DNA of 64,000 bases from Smittia aterrima (lineage: Eukaryota; Arthropoda; Insecta; Diptera; Chironomidae), in the NCBI GenBank assembly GCA_033063855.1, contig CP093831.1:29140001-29204000 (forward strand), given 5' to 3'. Position 1 is the stretch's first letter, and each line of letters begins with the position of its first letter. The position numbers and the translations under genes were made by a program. Positions 35,394 to 46,544 of this stretch are shown here, in pieces. A model generated the notes under the pieces. The model did not search any database and had not been told where the DNA came from. It was given only the letters and a program-made list of their open reading frames with translations.

Positions 35394-36187
35394 ATGTCTA
35401 ATTCTTGTGTTATTCCCTTGCAACCTGAAGACTATGATGGGGATAATCGTTGGCTTTCCATTCATAAAAGGTTTCTTCAAGAATGCAGAGAGAAAGATCC
35501 CGAGAGTAAAACAACTTATTCATCTGTTTTGCAATTTGTTGTCATGAATTTTTCTCTTCAGTTTTGCTCATCGGCGACGATATTCTGGAAGGATTATCAT
35601 TCACAGAAGTCTACCACAAGTTTGAAGAGATGCATTTGTTAAACTTCAGCATTAGAGGCGACAAAATTCAAAACATATTATGGCGGCTGACAAACGGCGA
35701 GCTCTCCAATATAAAACCCAAGGTAGTTGCGCAACACCCGGAGAAAACATCTTTTTTATGGTTTCTCACTTTTTAGATTGTTATTTTGCAATGCGGTACG
35801 AACAATAGTTCTGTCAATAATGCTGAAGAGATTGCTGAAGGAATCGTTGAATGTGTCAAGCTCATCAGACAAAGGCATACTGAATGTTTTATTGTAGTGC
35901 CGACAATCTTACCTCGTGGTCATCAACCAAATCCTTTGAGAGAGAAGATTGATAAAGTGAACGAGATCATAAAAGAGAACTTACAGGGAATGAGTAAAGT
36001 ACAAATTGTCGATATCTCAAAGGGTTTAGTCCAGCTAGATGGCTCTATTTCACACCATGACCTTCACGACTACTTGAATCTCACAAACGCTTCAAGCAAA
36101 AAGCTCTTTGAGCCGATCTGGGACTTGCTTCAGCAGATTCAAAACGAAAACGAACATGAAAAGGAACTTCTCACACCAACTGAATAA
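35394..36187 (+). CDS. Paf-AHalpha: Paf-AH alpha (PAFAH1B2/3 homologue), probable pseudoenzyme
   Basis: Exons 35394-35505, 35562-35722 and 35777-36187 give 227 aa, typical of PAFAH1B catalytic subunits. Family marks are DNRWLSIHKRFLQECREKDP, LLIGDDILEGLSF, NFSIRGDKIQNILWRLTNGE, VILQCGTNN, ILPRGHQPNPLREKIDKVNE and DGSISHHDLHDYLNLT. In the mammalian enzyme the GDS serine and the DxxH histidine form the triad. Here they read GDD (Asp44) and DYLN (Asn192), with only Asp189 kept, so hydrolase activity is not expected. Loss of two triad residues is also reported for the Drosophila protein. The likely remaining role is as a partner of Lis1. The gene is convergent with the CYTH gene. Confidence 0.92.
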
Positions 36188-36550
36188 ATGTACTCACGCA
36201 TTGCAATTACCTAACATCAGTTGGGCCACCAGAAATTCAAAGTTCACTAAATTATTCGTATTCACAAGTCTATTTTTTACAACTTGGATTAGATTTTAAA
36301 ATACCTACGCATTTATTTTCATAATTTGCAAAAGGCAAGGATTTCTTGCGGCTACATCAACAACATTCCTTTCTAAGTGATAAGACAAAACTCTTTATTT
36401 TAGGTGCTTTTTGCGAAATTGTAACTGCTGGACTCGGACGAATCTCGAGCTTCACAATAATTAAGGATTGTACTTATAATTTGCATTGATATTATTTTAT
36501 TTTTATGAAAAGAAATAAGCAGAAATAAAATGAAACTCTTTGAGATTTAA
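36188..36550. other. Convergent 3' UTRs of Paf-AH alpha and CYTH gene
   Basis: These 363 bases hold two tail-to-tail 3' UTRs. AATAAA occurs on the plus strand near 36525. No gene or repeat is seen. Confidence 0.4.
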
Positions 36551-37108
36551 TCATTTTGTGTTGAGGATTTCAAAATAAGAACCTTCGAGCAATTGAGTTG
36601 GCTCAACTTCAAATGCCTTCAAAAGATCATTTGCAATTTGATTCCCGAGTTCAAGATCTTCGTCTTTTTTCATAACGACTTCAAACTCTAGCCCGTAATA
36701 GTCAATTCCTTTGTTGTTCACAATATCAAGATGGATTCGGGTTCTATCGAGTAAGAACAAATAGCGTATTTTATCCAGGACGCCAAGGACCCCAACCGAC
36801 TCGTCAAGCATTTGCTGAAATAACTTTCCATCAGGAATTTCAGTAATGTTGAATTTTGATAGCTTCGGCCCAGCGACGTCGCTTCTCGAATATTGTACCA
36901 ATCTTGCATTTTTTGAGTTCTCCTCATATCTCAACTTCAACCTGCCATTTGGAACGTTGAAGAATACATCATGTTGAACGATTTTAGTAGCCTGGTCTTC
37001 GCCCGTCAACTTCTTAGCGATCTCTAGCTTTCTCTTGAATTCGATTTCATCGGCTATCTTGGCTTTAATTTCTATGTTCCTATTGTGACAATCACCGTTT
37101 CCTGACAT
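36551..37108 (-). CDS. CYTH-domain protein (class IV adenylate cyclase / triphosphatase-like)
   Basis: A single exon encodes 185 aa, nearly all one CYTH domain. The N-terminal strand reads RNIEIKAKI, a variant of the ExExK metal/triphosphate motif in which the second Glu is Lys. Later tunnel strands show QHDVFFNVPNGRLKLRYEEN, ARLVQYSRSDVAGPKLSKFN, RTRIHLDIV and YYGLEFEVVM. CYTH enzymes act on triphosphorylated substrates (ThTP, inorganic triphosphate, ATP). The NIEIKAK and GPKxSxF wording recalls the widespread subgroup annotated as class IV adenylate cyclase-like, whose activity in animals is not settled. The ATG at 37108 is the only good start. Confidence 0.88.
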   Translation of the reverse strand: MSGNGDCHNRNIEIKAKIADEIEFKRKLEIAKKLTGEDQATKIVQHDVFFNVPNGRLKLRYEENSKNARLVQYSRSDVAGPKLSKFNITEIPDGKLFQQMLDESVGVLGVLDKIRYLFLLDRTRIHLDIVNNKGIDYYGLEFEVVMKKDEDLELGNQIANDLLKAFEVEPTQLLEGSYFEILNTK

Positions 37109-38049
37109 TATGACCTAGAAATACATAAAATATCACCATAATATCATTTAATTCTTATGAAAACTCACAATTTTGTTCTTATTTTATTTCGTAAAAAAAA
37201 AAACTAGAATTGGCGGCAATTTCAAGGACAACCGATGAAGCCGAATACGAATCAAAGAATAAAATAAAGTCCGTTATAAGTCGTTTTATTTTATTTACAT
37301 CAGTATTTCGCTGTTCACATTTTTATCAATTAACTTTCGTACAAAATATCAATTTATTAACTTTTTAAAAATTCAATGTTTTTAAAAAAAAAACTTATGT
37401 TGCTAGAGAAAAAGCATTTTATTTAATCAAACTTTATTGTTTTCGGCTGTGAAATGAAGGCACTAAATCAATTGAAATTTTACGACTGGATAAAACAAAG
37501 GCACTTGAGCCAATTTTCTACTTTTGGCAGCAATTTCATGAGCTTTTTTTCGATAACTTGCACCTTGTGCTCACATTAGGCTGCTATTAACTGCTATAAC
37601 GATAAGAAAATACTGACAGCCACCTCAAGATCAGCGCCTATCGTCCGGAATGTCTTCGTCTCTCTCACGGAAAAAATCTAGTTTTCTTGTAAAATTCAGT
37701 TTGCACTATTTACAAATAAAAATCATTTCACTGATATGATTATTAAATCGTAAAAAATACAATGGGATGATGATAAATTATTCATTCGACTTTAAACTTA
37801 ACTGCATAAATTGCCAAAAAAACTAATATGAAAGGTCATAAGACAATGAGAAAAGGTTAAAGTTGCACGTCGACGCCTCATCTGCTTACGCATAGTTGTT
37901 AGATTCTCTTCCTTCACCAAGCACGTAGGTAACACCTGAGTTTGCACAGCTCAAATTGAGCTTTGAAGCACATTAAGATACAAGGAATTAGTCAACGAAT
38001 CAAACTGCCCATCGTTGTAGAAAATATGTTAACCAGTTGTTAATCAGTT
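37109..38049 (-). other. CYTH promoter and rok 3' UTR
   Basis: This 941-base stretch lies between the CYTH start and the rok stop, both on the minus strand. It contains AT-rich homopolymer runs near 37195 and 37385. The part above about 37300 is probably rok 3' UTR. I see no further gene. Confidence 0.4.
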
Positions 38050-41000
38050 TCAAGAGTTTTGTTGCTTGTTCAGTGACGAATTTGCTGGTAAAGTGGCAGA
38101 CTTTTGTAAGTTGTTAATCGCATAAGGCTTGTACGCTGAGCGCGTTGATTGACTGTTGAATATTAGTTTAAATGTTAGTTTATATCAAAGAAAGACGCCG
38201 ATTCTCATTGTCTTACCTTGGCGATATTTTCGTGCTATCTCCAGAAGACATAGTGCTGTTTAAGTTGTTTGATGTGGAGTTGGCTTTGTATCCAGACTTT
38301 TGAATTCGCTTAGAGAGGCGTGATACCCATTTGTTCTGATCCTCGGTTGATGTGGCAAGCAACAGCATATCACGGGCACTGTTGGGATCGTGATGAAGTT
38401 TGCAAGGAGCAAGAGGATCATTTGAATCGATATGGTCTTTGTGAATCTTTATTCGGCACCTATCGTAATTAATTTCTTCTGTGAAAATGCATCAGATAAA
38501 TTTCAATTGGGAACTTACCTTTTACATTCGTAAGCTGCTGGAGGTCTAAACATGTGCCACAATGGCTTTGGACACACTTCGCAAGTTGTTGGCATGTGAT
38601 AACTTATTTGAACGAACTCGTGACCTTTAAAAATAGTATTTCCTGGTCTTAAGTCATCTTTAGACATGTCGAGATTTTGTTCGTCAGGTCTACGAGCTTC
38701 GCCTTCCCCTGCATAGAGCAATTGAAATATTCTTGGAATTTCTTTGGCATCGGCTCGGATGACATCGCCTTGTGTGACCGATCGAACATGGAACACTTTG
38801 CTGTTAAAATAATTTTAGGCTTTTGATTATATATCTCAAAGAAATAGTTTCTTTTAAATCTCACCTCAAATCCAAAATCAAATTTGAATCTCGATTTTGT
38901 TTATCTTGTTCAGAGTTGTAAAAAATAATCCTTCGTGATGAAACCACCACGTACTGCTTTTTCCAGCCATGACGACGGATATTTTGTTTATTTGGCACAT
39001 GCAACCAACCTTCAAAAATCGTGTCTTGACTGTCTTCTGTCGGATCGTTGTCAGCTGACGAGAGCGAGGCGGTTTCATTTAATTTCATTTGAAGATGTTC
39101 AATTTCTGTAGCCTTGCAATCGTTTTCCATTTGGAGCTTCATCTTTGACTGAAAAATAAGATGAATTTAAAACATCAATTAACTAATTTTACAATTTGAT
39201 ATTACCTGTCGTTCTTCGAGAAGTTGATTTTGAATTTCTTGGTATTTCGACTGGAACTGATTAAACTTGTCACGTTCCTGTGTAAGCTCCAATTGTAATC
39301 GGCGACTTTCTTTTTCTTTCTTTTTAAGCTCTGCACTTGAGCTGGCACTTCCTTTCGTCTTCTGCTTTCCAGGAATAACGCCGTCTCTACGATTCATGAT
39401 TTCTGCAAGCTTGTTGACAGCAGTTTGCTTCAACAACGTTTCGTTCTTAAGTTTCGCCTGAAGTTTTTCAATTTCTTGCTGTTCAACATGTGATTTTGCG
39501 AGATCGTCCTGAAGTTTTCTGTTAGTATTCATCAGCTCATCGAGTTCGCTAATCTTAATTGTGATTTTAGTATTGAGCTCATTCTCAGTATCACGGAGCG
39601 TCTGAAGTTGTGTTTCCTTCAATGCGATGTCATTGCGATGTTTTGCAATCAAATCTTTAAGTTCAAGCTCCTTCATTGTTTTCTCTTTTTCGAGATCTGC
39701 AACAGTTTCTTCAGCAATCGATCGAGCTAGAGCTTCTGAATCTGCCCGAGCAGCCGCAAGTTGCAGTTGATGGAACATTGATGATTTTTCATCTTCCATA
39801 TCTTGGATGTCTCTAGACTTTTCCTCCATTTCCTCACGCAACTCGCTACTTTGAGTTTTGTATAATCTCGAAAAGTATTGTTCTGCTTCCAGTTGATCTT
39901 GGAGTTCTTTCATTTGAAGTATATCAGCATTGTGAGCGTTCTTTACTCTTGACATATCCTCTTCGAATTTTTTCTTCATTTCACGCAGTTGCTGAACTTC
40001 TTTGTTGAGTTGAATTTCCCGAGATTTTAAATGTGCCACTTCAGAGCTTTGTAAACTGTATTCTGATAACAGCGATGATTTCTTCGTTTGCTCTTGTTCT
40101 AATTGACTGTGCATGACACTGACTTTCTCAGTTTCCTGTCGATATTCACCTTCGAGCTTTTGAAGCCTTTGTTGAATTTGACGATAATCCACTGAGAGCA
40201 TCGAGATTTGTCGTTCTTTCTCTTGAGATGTTTGATCAGATTTCTGACGAGCTAGCTTTTCTTCGTTCAGCTTGGCTTGAAGTGCTTTGACTTCTTGCAT
40301 GCTGGTATCGTCTTTGCTGACCATTCGAGACTTTTCGATTTCTTGTCGAGTCTTCAATTCTTGTTGATAGCGATTCTGAACTGCCTTCAACTCCAACTCA
40401 AAGGTTGCATTTTCCTTTTCTAGATCAGATATTTTCTCATTCAAACAGCGATTATCCTCAAGAGCTTTCATTTCTCGCGTCGCACATCGTTCCAGATCTG
40501 CATGAATCGTCATGATTTTTCCCTCTAGCTCTTTTTGAAGCTCAATACCTTGCGCTCTTGCTGTTCTCTCTTGAGCTAAGCGTGTTTCAAGTTCTGCAAC
40601 TTCTTGTTGTAATACATCACGTTGAGTCTGAAGACCTGTGAGAACTGATTGGAGTTCCTCCATTTTCTGTTCCATGTCACTTTTCATTAATTTCAATTCA
40701 GCAACTTGCTTCTTCAGCTTTTGACTGTTTTCCGTTTCTGTCTTGTATTTTTCTTGGAAGTCCCCAAGCTGTTTCTCGAGCATATTGATCTTGTCATTAT
40801 GTTGCTGACTATTGTTCAATTCTCGCTTTCGCTTGTTTTGTTCATCCTCAAGTCGCTTCTTCGTTTCATTCATTATTGTCTCGGTCTTGCGTCTAAGTTC
40901 AAGCTCGTTTTCAGCTTTTCGCTGAACTTCTCTGAAGTTATGCTTAAGCATTGCCAATTCTTTTTCGTTAGCATTAGCTAAATTTCTCAGCTCAGCTTCC

Positions 41001-42857
41001 CTTTCGGTGATTGCTTCAATTTGAAGTCGAAGATTCTTTTCTTGTTTCTCTAGCATCTCCGCCGTACTTCTTTCTCTTTGTAGCATTGCTTCTAGTTTCA
41101 TTATTTCGGCACTATTTGATGGACGATGATGATGGTTGTGAATTCGACCGCCAGTTGATGTTGGAGTAGTCGAACTTCCATTATTGTCTACAATATCATG
41201 ACCAGTGCTATTGAGCAATTGATAGTCACTTGTATAAGTAAATCCGATGAATGGCAAATGATTTCCTGCGAATGCCGTTGAGGGCGCAAAAATTTCCTCC
41301 TTTCCATCGCTTCTTTCTTCCTCGATGTCTTCGAAATTCCTGGTATCGTCGTCGCTTGTCAATTCTGGCACAACAGGCGGAACAGATTCTCTTAAATTAT
41401 CCCAAGTCCATTGATCGTTAATAAAGAATGGATGTCGTTTAATATCTTCAATGCCGCTTCGTCCCAATCTATGATGTTGATCTGTGAGAAAATCTTTGAT
41501 AAGCGACTTAGCATTCTGGCTAAGTTCAACCTCTGATGGAAATTTCAAGGAATTCTTGAAGTCAAAGATTTTGCTGTACGTTCCAACCAAACTATCAGCG
41601 TAGAACGGAGTATCTCCAACAAGCATTTCATAGAGGAAGATACCAACCGACCACCAATCGCACTCGCGACCATAGATTCCTCCGTCGCCTTTCAAAACCT
41701 CTGGGCTGATGTAATCAGGAGTCCCCACAGCACTATTTGATCTAACAAGACCGTCGTCATCCATAGCCATGCAAGTACCAAAATCAGTAAGCTTCAAATG
41801 ACCGAACTTGTCCAACAACATGTTATCTGGCTTCACATCTCTATGGACGAACCCCATATTGTGAATTGTATCGAGCGCAAGTACGACTTCCATTGTGTAA
41901 AAGATCGCCCATTTTTCCGGAATTTCATACAAAGCCATTAAGCCAACGATGTCACCACCTAAAAAAGATACAAAGTTGTAAGATGTGACTAATAATTAAC
42001 AATCTATCTTACCTGGCATGTAATCCATAATCATGTAGAGATATTTGTTATCTTGAAACGCGTAGTGAAGCTTTACAATCCAGTCGGAGTTTGCATGTGC
42101 CATTATGAATCGCTCCTCCCAGAAGAAAGCAGAATCTGGTCTCTTGATCATTCTAACTTTACTGAGTCGTTTCATTGCGTAAACTTTCTTTGATGATATA
42201 TGTCGCACAAGTTGAACTTCTCCAAACGCACCTCGTCCGATAAGTTTAATGACATCAAAATCTCCGGGTTTCATGCGAAGATTGATGATCTCATTAGCCA
42301 ACTCCGTGTCTATATTCAAAAAAAATCTGATGTTTGAATGTCCAGTAAAGAAAATTTATTCTTACATCTACTGTTGTAAGCCTCAATATTCTTCAACTGC
42401 TTAACAGAATCTGATCCACAATCGGCAATAAGCGCCGTCACAGTATCCAACAAACTGTCGACACATGCTATGCTTCCCGGCTCCCTAACTCGTTGTTCCA
42501 ATTGAAGCAGCCTGAAAATAAATACAAACATTTAATTTGAGGCTGAGAATGCGCGACTGATTAAACCGCGAAATCGATAAGGTAAAATCAAAGTGTTCAT
42601 GTGAAGTTGTCAGGTTCAAAAGGTTTTTTATATATCAATTTACAGAGTTTTCTTTCTGGGATATAGTTGTGTTAAAATATTTAGAAGAATTTAGATTCGG
42701 GAATCATCCGTGGTATTAAATGCAAACAAGTGATTTTCTCATCCAGTAACGACGATGACTAATTCTTTATGTGATGTGATCATATCAAAAAATAAATTTA
42801 CCTTCGCTTTCGCTCTTCATCCAACTGGTGAAATGGTTCGTTGTTGTTTAAACTCAT
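38050..42857 (-). CDS. rok: Rho-associated protein kinase (ROCK)
   Basis: Eight exons, 42857-42802, 42511-42366, 42309-42013, 41958-39206, 39148-38865, 38800-38519, 38459-38217 and 38152-38050, join without frame loss to 1387 aa, close to Drosophila Rok. The AGC kinase domain (about 80-350) has glycine loop IGRGAFGEV, AMK lysine, FVHRDVKPDN, LTDFGTC and GTPDYISPEV. A 600-residue coiled coil (about 440-1090) with the Rho-binding part follows. Next come a split PH domain (from FEGWLHVPNKQ) and an inserted C1 zinc domain (HEFVQISYHMPTTCEVC, CKRCRIKIHKDH). Known role: RhoA effector phosphorylating myosin light chain and its phosphatase in cortical actomyosin. All catalytic residues are intact. 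Exon 4 alone is 2,753 bases. The last exon (SQSTRSAYKPYAIN) is inferred from splice sites and frame and is the least certain part. Confidence 0.95.
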
Positions 42858-43373
42858 AATTAATTAATAACAAAGGACTGTACAGCGGAGAGTTTGTTTA
42901 ATTCACATATCTTCAACTTAAAAATGTTTTCTTTCTCTCTCTCCCGCAATCCTTCAGCTGCTTGTTATTTCCTTCTTTATTTGTGTCTCTACACCTTGCA
43001 CACAATCACAGCAATCACAGGAGTGCCACTTAATCATCAACTAAAAGCGATAATCGGCTAAAACATCATTTTAAGCAGAAAGAATTTGCGTTGCTAAGTT
43101 TAAGTTTTATAAAGTACTAAAAAACCGAATTGGTACTAAAAAGCCGTTCTAAACTGACTGAGCACTTACTAAAACTGAGCAAGTATATACCTCTTAGCTT
43201 TCGAAGTGTTGAACCAAGCTTTGTCACTAATCACGGCCGGCTTGATGAATTCCGAAAGCTACGGCTAAGTAAATGAGCAACACATAAAAATTCTGAAGCT
43301 AAAATTTTTGACGGAAGCTAAAATATGTTAAAGTTGTAATTTTCAAGACAAATCAAGCGTCAGATGTTTTGTG
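42858..43373. promoter_or_regulatory. Shared divergent promoter region, rok / Ulp1
   Basis: The starts are 516 bases apart and divergent. There is an imperfect inverted repeat (CTTAGCTTTCG near 43193 against CGAAAGCTACGGCTAAG near 43251), and GTACTAAAAA occurs twice near 43115 and 43132. No defined promoter element is claimed. Confidence 0.4.
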
Positions 43374-46012
43374 ATGTCTCAGTTATTAACATATTTCAAA
43401 AATTATTTCAATCCGAAGGATAACAAGGATAGGAAACGAAGGTAATTAAAGTCGCCGTGGAATTCCTTTACTTGGCTTAATATTCGAGTAAACAACTTGT
43501 AATTATAATAATCCGACTAAGGAATACGTCATTTTTATAATGAAATAGACATACATTGATCCCAAACTATTTATTGTTGTTTTTCGTAGACGAACTGAAA
43601 TTTTGACGGAAGGAAGTTTGCATTTTCCTAAATATCGGCGAGTTTCAAATGTATTTCCTGATCGCTACGTTCAACATGCAGATGATGGTAAGTGTTCTCT
43701 AAATTAATAGTTTTTTATGGAGTATTTGCACTTTTTTTTCACCAAATTTGCAACACAGTTCAATCATCTTATATCTTATGGTAACTCCTCTGAAAGGGTT
43801 CTTACAAACAGTTCGTAGCGATAAACGATCTTCATTTTAAAGAAAGAAAGTTTTCGCGCTTTGTTTGCACTTGTATTAGTAAGAGTTTTAATCGCTGAAA
43901 ATAATTTGCTTTTACATTTTCAGATGAAATTGATCATTTCCAACTAGTGAAGAAAAATAAAAAAAATTACAACGCGCTATTGGAAAACTTTCTGATGTCA
44001 AAACAGCAAAAGCATTTGGAGATGCTCAACGATGAGGAGTTTTCGGACGACGTAAACATTGAATTATGAAATTTTTATTTCGGGAAATAATTTGTTTTGT
44101 ATTTTAGGAAGAAATTTCTTCAATTCGCGTACCTACAACAAAAGCAACAACACAATACTTAGACTCACAAAAACCGTCAACATCTGGTGGCTATAACTTC
44201 AATTCCACCCGACAATCATCGTCGAACTTCAATTTTAGCAAGAAACTCATTCAGAAACCAAACGACACTCAATTCACATCAATGTCGAAGCAGCAAGTGC
44301 CGGTTCAACGTCGTAATATTCCTGAATTGGTACCGATTTCGCGTAGCATTCAGCCTGAGCAATCAAAAATCTCAAATGGATTAAGTAACGGGAGCGGAAA
44401 TGAAAGACGTCGTGGTTCTATTATCAACTTCTACCAAAAGAATCGCGTAAGCTTAAGAAATGTTTCTATGAGATATAAAGTAAAACTTATTTTTGTTTTA
44501 GGCTTTCAATGACTCTCCATCTCTAAAGTTTCAAGCATCGGTGATTGACCGAAGTCACAATATGAAAGTGCGAAATGATTACAACACATTACTTAAGAAT
44601 TTGATACCGAGATTTTCTTCTAAAGGTGAGAATTGTTTTTATTCTTGGTAAGAATTGCATAGTTCTACTGTCCATTTTCATCATTTCAGCTTCAAATAAA
44701 CAGTCAACTAATCCTATAAAACTTCAGGAAGAACCAATCGAAACCGTGGATTTGTCGGATGAAGCTGAATATGGTAATTCAGATTCTCCTCTCGCAGATT
44801 TTTCTTCACACCGCCTGACGAGCCCTCTCTATCGACAAGACAGAACATTATTCAAAAAGCCGTTTGTTGAGCTTAGTGACGATGAAGATATTGAACCTTC
44901 ATTTCATCGTAATCCAATCATATCTTCAACTTTGCTGAAAGCAAAGTCTGATCGCTCAAACTCTATATGCAGTCTGAACAAAAGTTCATCTCCTTTCACT
45001 TTCCCTGACGTTCGTCCTGTAAATACTCTCCGTGATCGTCAGAAGTCGCTGCATTGTCTGCAGAACGATGTGATCTCTTCCATTGTGCAGAAGTATCATG
45101 AAAACCGGATTAAGAACGACTCAAAGATTCGAGAAGCAACCATTACGTGAGTACATGACTTTAAAAAATCAGTTAAATTACTTTAATGACTTCTGCAATT
45201 TTAGAGCGAGTCAACTCTCCAATGATACTGCTATACATGAAAAACTGCAGCAAAGAAAACTTGACGACACCGTAACATCTCTTCAGCAGTGCATAATTCT
45301 TGATGAAGAAGATGAAAAGATTGATGAGTTTCCTGCCTTAACAGATCAAATGCTCCAGATTATTCGTTATGGCCTACAAGGACCGAGAAATGAAAGTCTT
45401 GTATCGAAATTCAACATGAACATTACACGACAGGATCTGAACACTTTAGACGGCATGAACTGGTTGAACGATGAAGTCATTAACTTTTATATGGAGCTTT
45501 TAAAACAACGCAGTGAAGAGGTGGATCATTTGCCGAAAGTTCATGCTATGAACACTTTTTTCATCCCAAAACTACTCTCGGGGGGACACGCGGGAGTGCG
45601 TCGATGGACTCGAAAAGTAGACATCTTCAGTTTCGACATCATTCCTGTTCCAGTTCATGTTGGCGGTGTTCATTGGTGTATGAGTGTTATTAATATGCGT
45701 GAAAAGACTATTCGTTATTACGATTCGATGGGACACCCCAACATGCCAGTACTTGACGCCCTGAGAAGTTATCTTGAAGAAGAGTCAAAGGATAAGCGAA
45801 AGATAGTGTTCGACACCTCAGATTGGAAAGTAGAATGTGTTCGAGATTGTCCACAACAACGTAATGGTTCAGACTGCGGAGTTTTCAGTTGTATGTTTGC
45901 CGAATTTCTCACTCGTGGCTCCAGAATTTCGTTCGACCAGCAGCACATGCAGTACTTCCGGCGTAAAATGGTATTTGAGATTGTTAGCGGGAAACTCATT
46001 CTTGGATATTGA
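43374..46012 (+). CDS. Ulp1: SUMO-specific protease Ulp1 (SENP1/2 type)
   Basis: Seven exons, 43374-43441, 43590-43687, 43924-44051, 44108-44446, 44502-44625, 44690-45146 and 45205-46012, give 673 aa. Roughly the first 440 residues are disordered, with a VDLSDEAEY acidic patch that resembles a SUMO-interacting stretch. The last 210 form a C48 peptidase: LDGMNWLNDEVINFYMELL, then VGGVHWCMSVI with the catalytic His, IRYYDSMG with the Asp, and QQRNGSDCGVFSCMFAEFL with the Gln and nucleophilic Cys. Known role: SUMO precursor maturation and deconjugation, commonly at the nuclear envelope. The first exon encodes a short MSQLLTYFKNYFNP start. It has a head-to-head promoter with rok and lies 379 bases before rugose on the same strand. 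Confidence 0.93.
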
Positions 46013-46391
46013 GTTGAGTTCTATTATATTTCGACTAAAATTGAAGGAAAACTGCGGCTAAAATTGAAGAAAAATTTCAAATACTTTTTAGTTCCTTTGT
46101 TAATGAAAAAATTCTTGTATTATAAATTACCGAAGTAAATAAAGGCGAAATAAATCTGCTGAAATGAATGAGTAAGCCACGGTTACACTTTTTTCTTTTT
46201 CTTTTTGAATTCAAAAATCCGCTTCATCTAGTGGTGCGGGGTATGCAACAAAAGCGAAGAAATTTTGATTTGATGAAAAATTCTCATCGAGAATGAGTTT
46301 CGTGGAAAATTTAATAGTTTTCAAGGAATAAGTGTTAACAAAAAACAAAAAAATCTTTACATAAGTGTCCAAAGTTATCGAAACACTCAAT
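46013..46391 (+). other. Ulp1 3' UTR and rugose 5' leader
   Basis: An AATAAA lies near 46138. Sequence after about 46190 should hold the rugose core promoter and leader. In the frame of the rugose ATG a GTG precedes at 46365 but no upstream ATG. Confidence 0.45.
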
Positions 46392-46544
46392 ATGGCTGAG
46401 CTAACTAGAGCTCAAGCAAGTGAAAAAATGCAAAACATTGTCGAGGGCAGCGAAAATGTTTCCCTTAAGTTTGGAGTTCTTATAGGCTTAATCAAAGTCG
46501 AATCTGTGTCAAACAAGGAGGTCGTGAACACGATCCTACATCTG
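46392..46544 (+). CDS. rg: Neurobeachin / rugose, first coding exon (gene continues beyond the window)
   Basis: Fifty-one codons run from ATG 46392 to a consensus donor (CTG | GTGAGT) at 46545, phase 0. The protein begins MAELTRAQASEKMQ. It then reads SLKFGVLIGLIKVESVSNKE and VVNTILHL, matching the conserved start of the neurobeachin N-terminal region (MKFAVLIGLIQVGEVSNRD in mammals), which continues in the next exon. Neurobeachin/rugose is a giant BEACH-domain AKAP involved in membrane traffic and synaptic function. No following exon can be found before 64,000. Identification rests on about 35 residues but the match is specific. Confidence 0.82.

Noticed and set aside
46365..46391. Upstream extension of rugose from GTG
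   Set aside because: No ATG in that stretch; the ATG at 46392 is the normal start.
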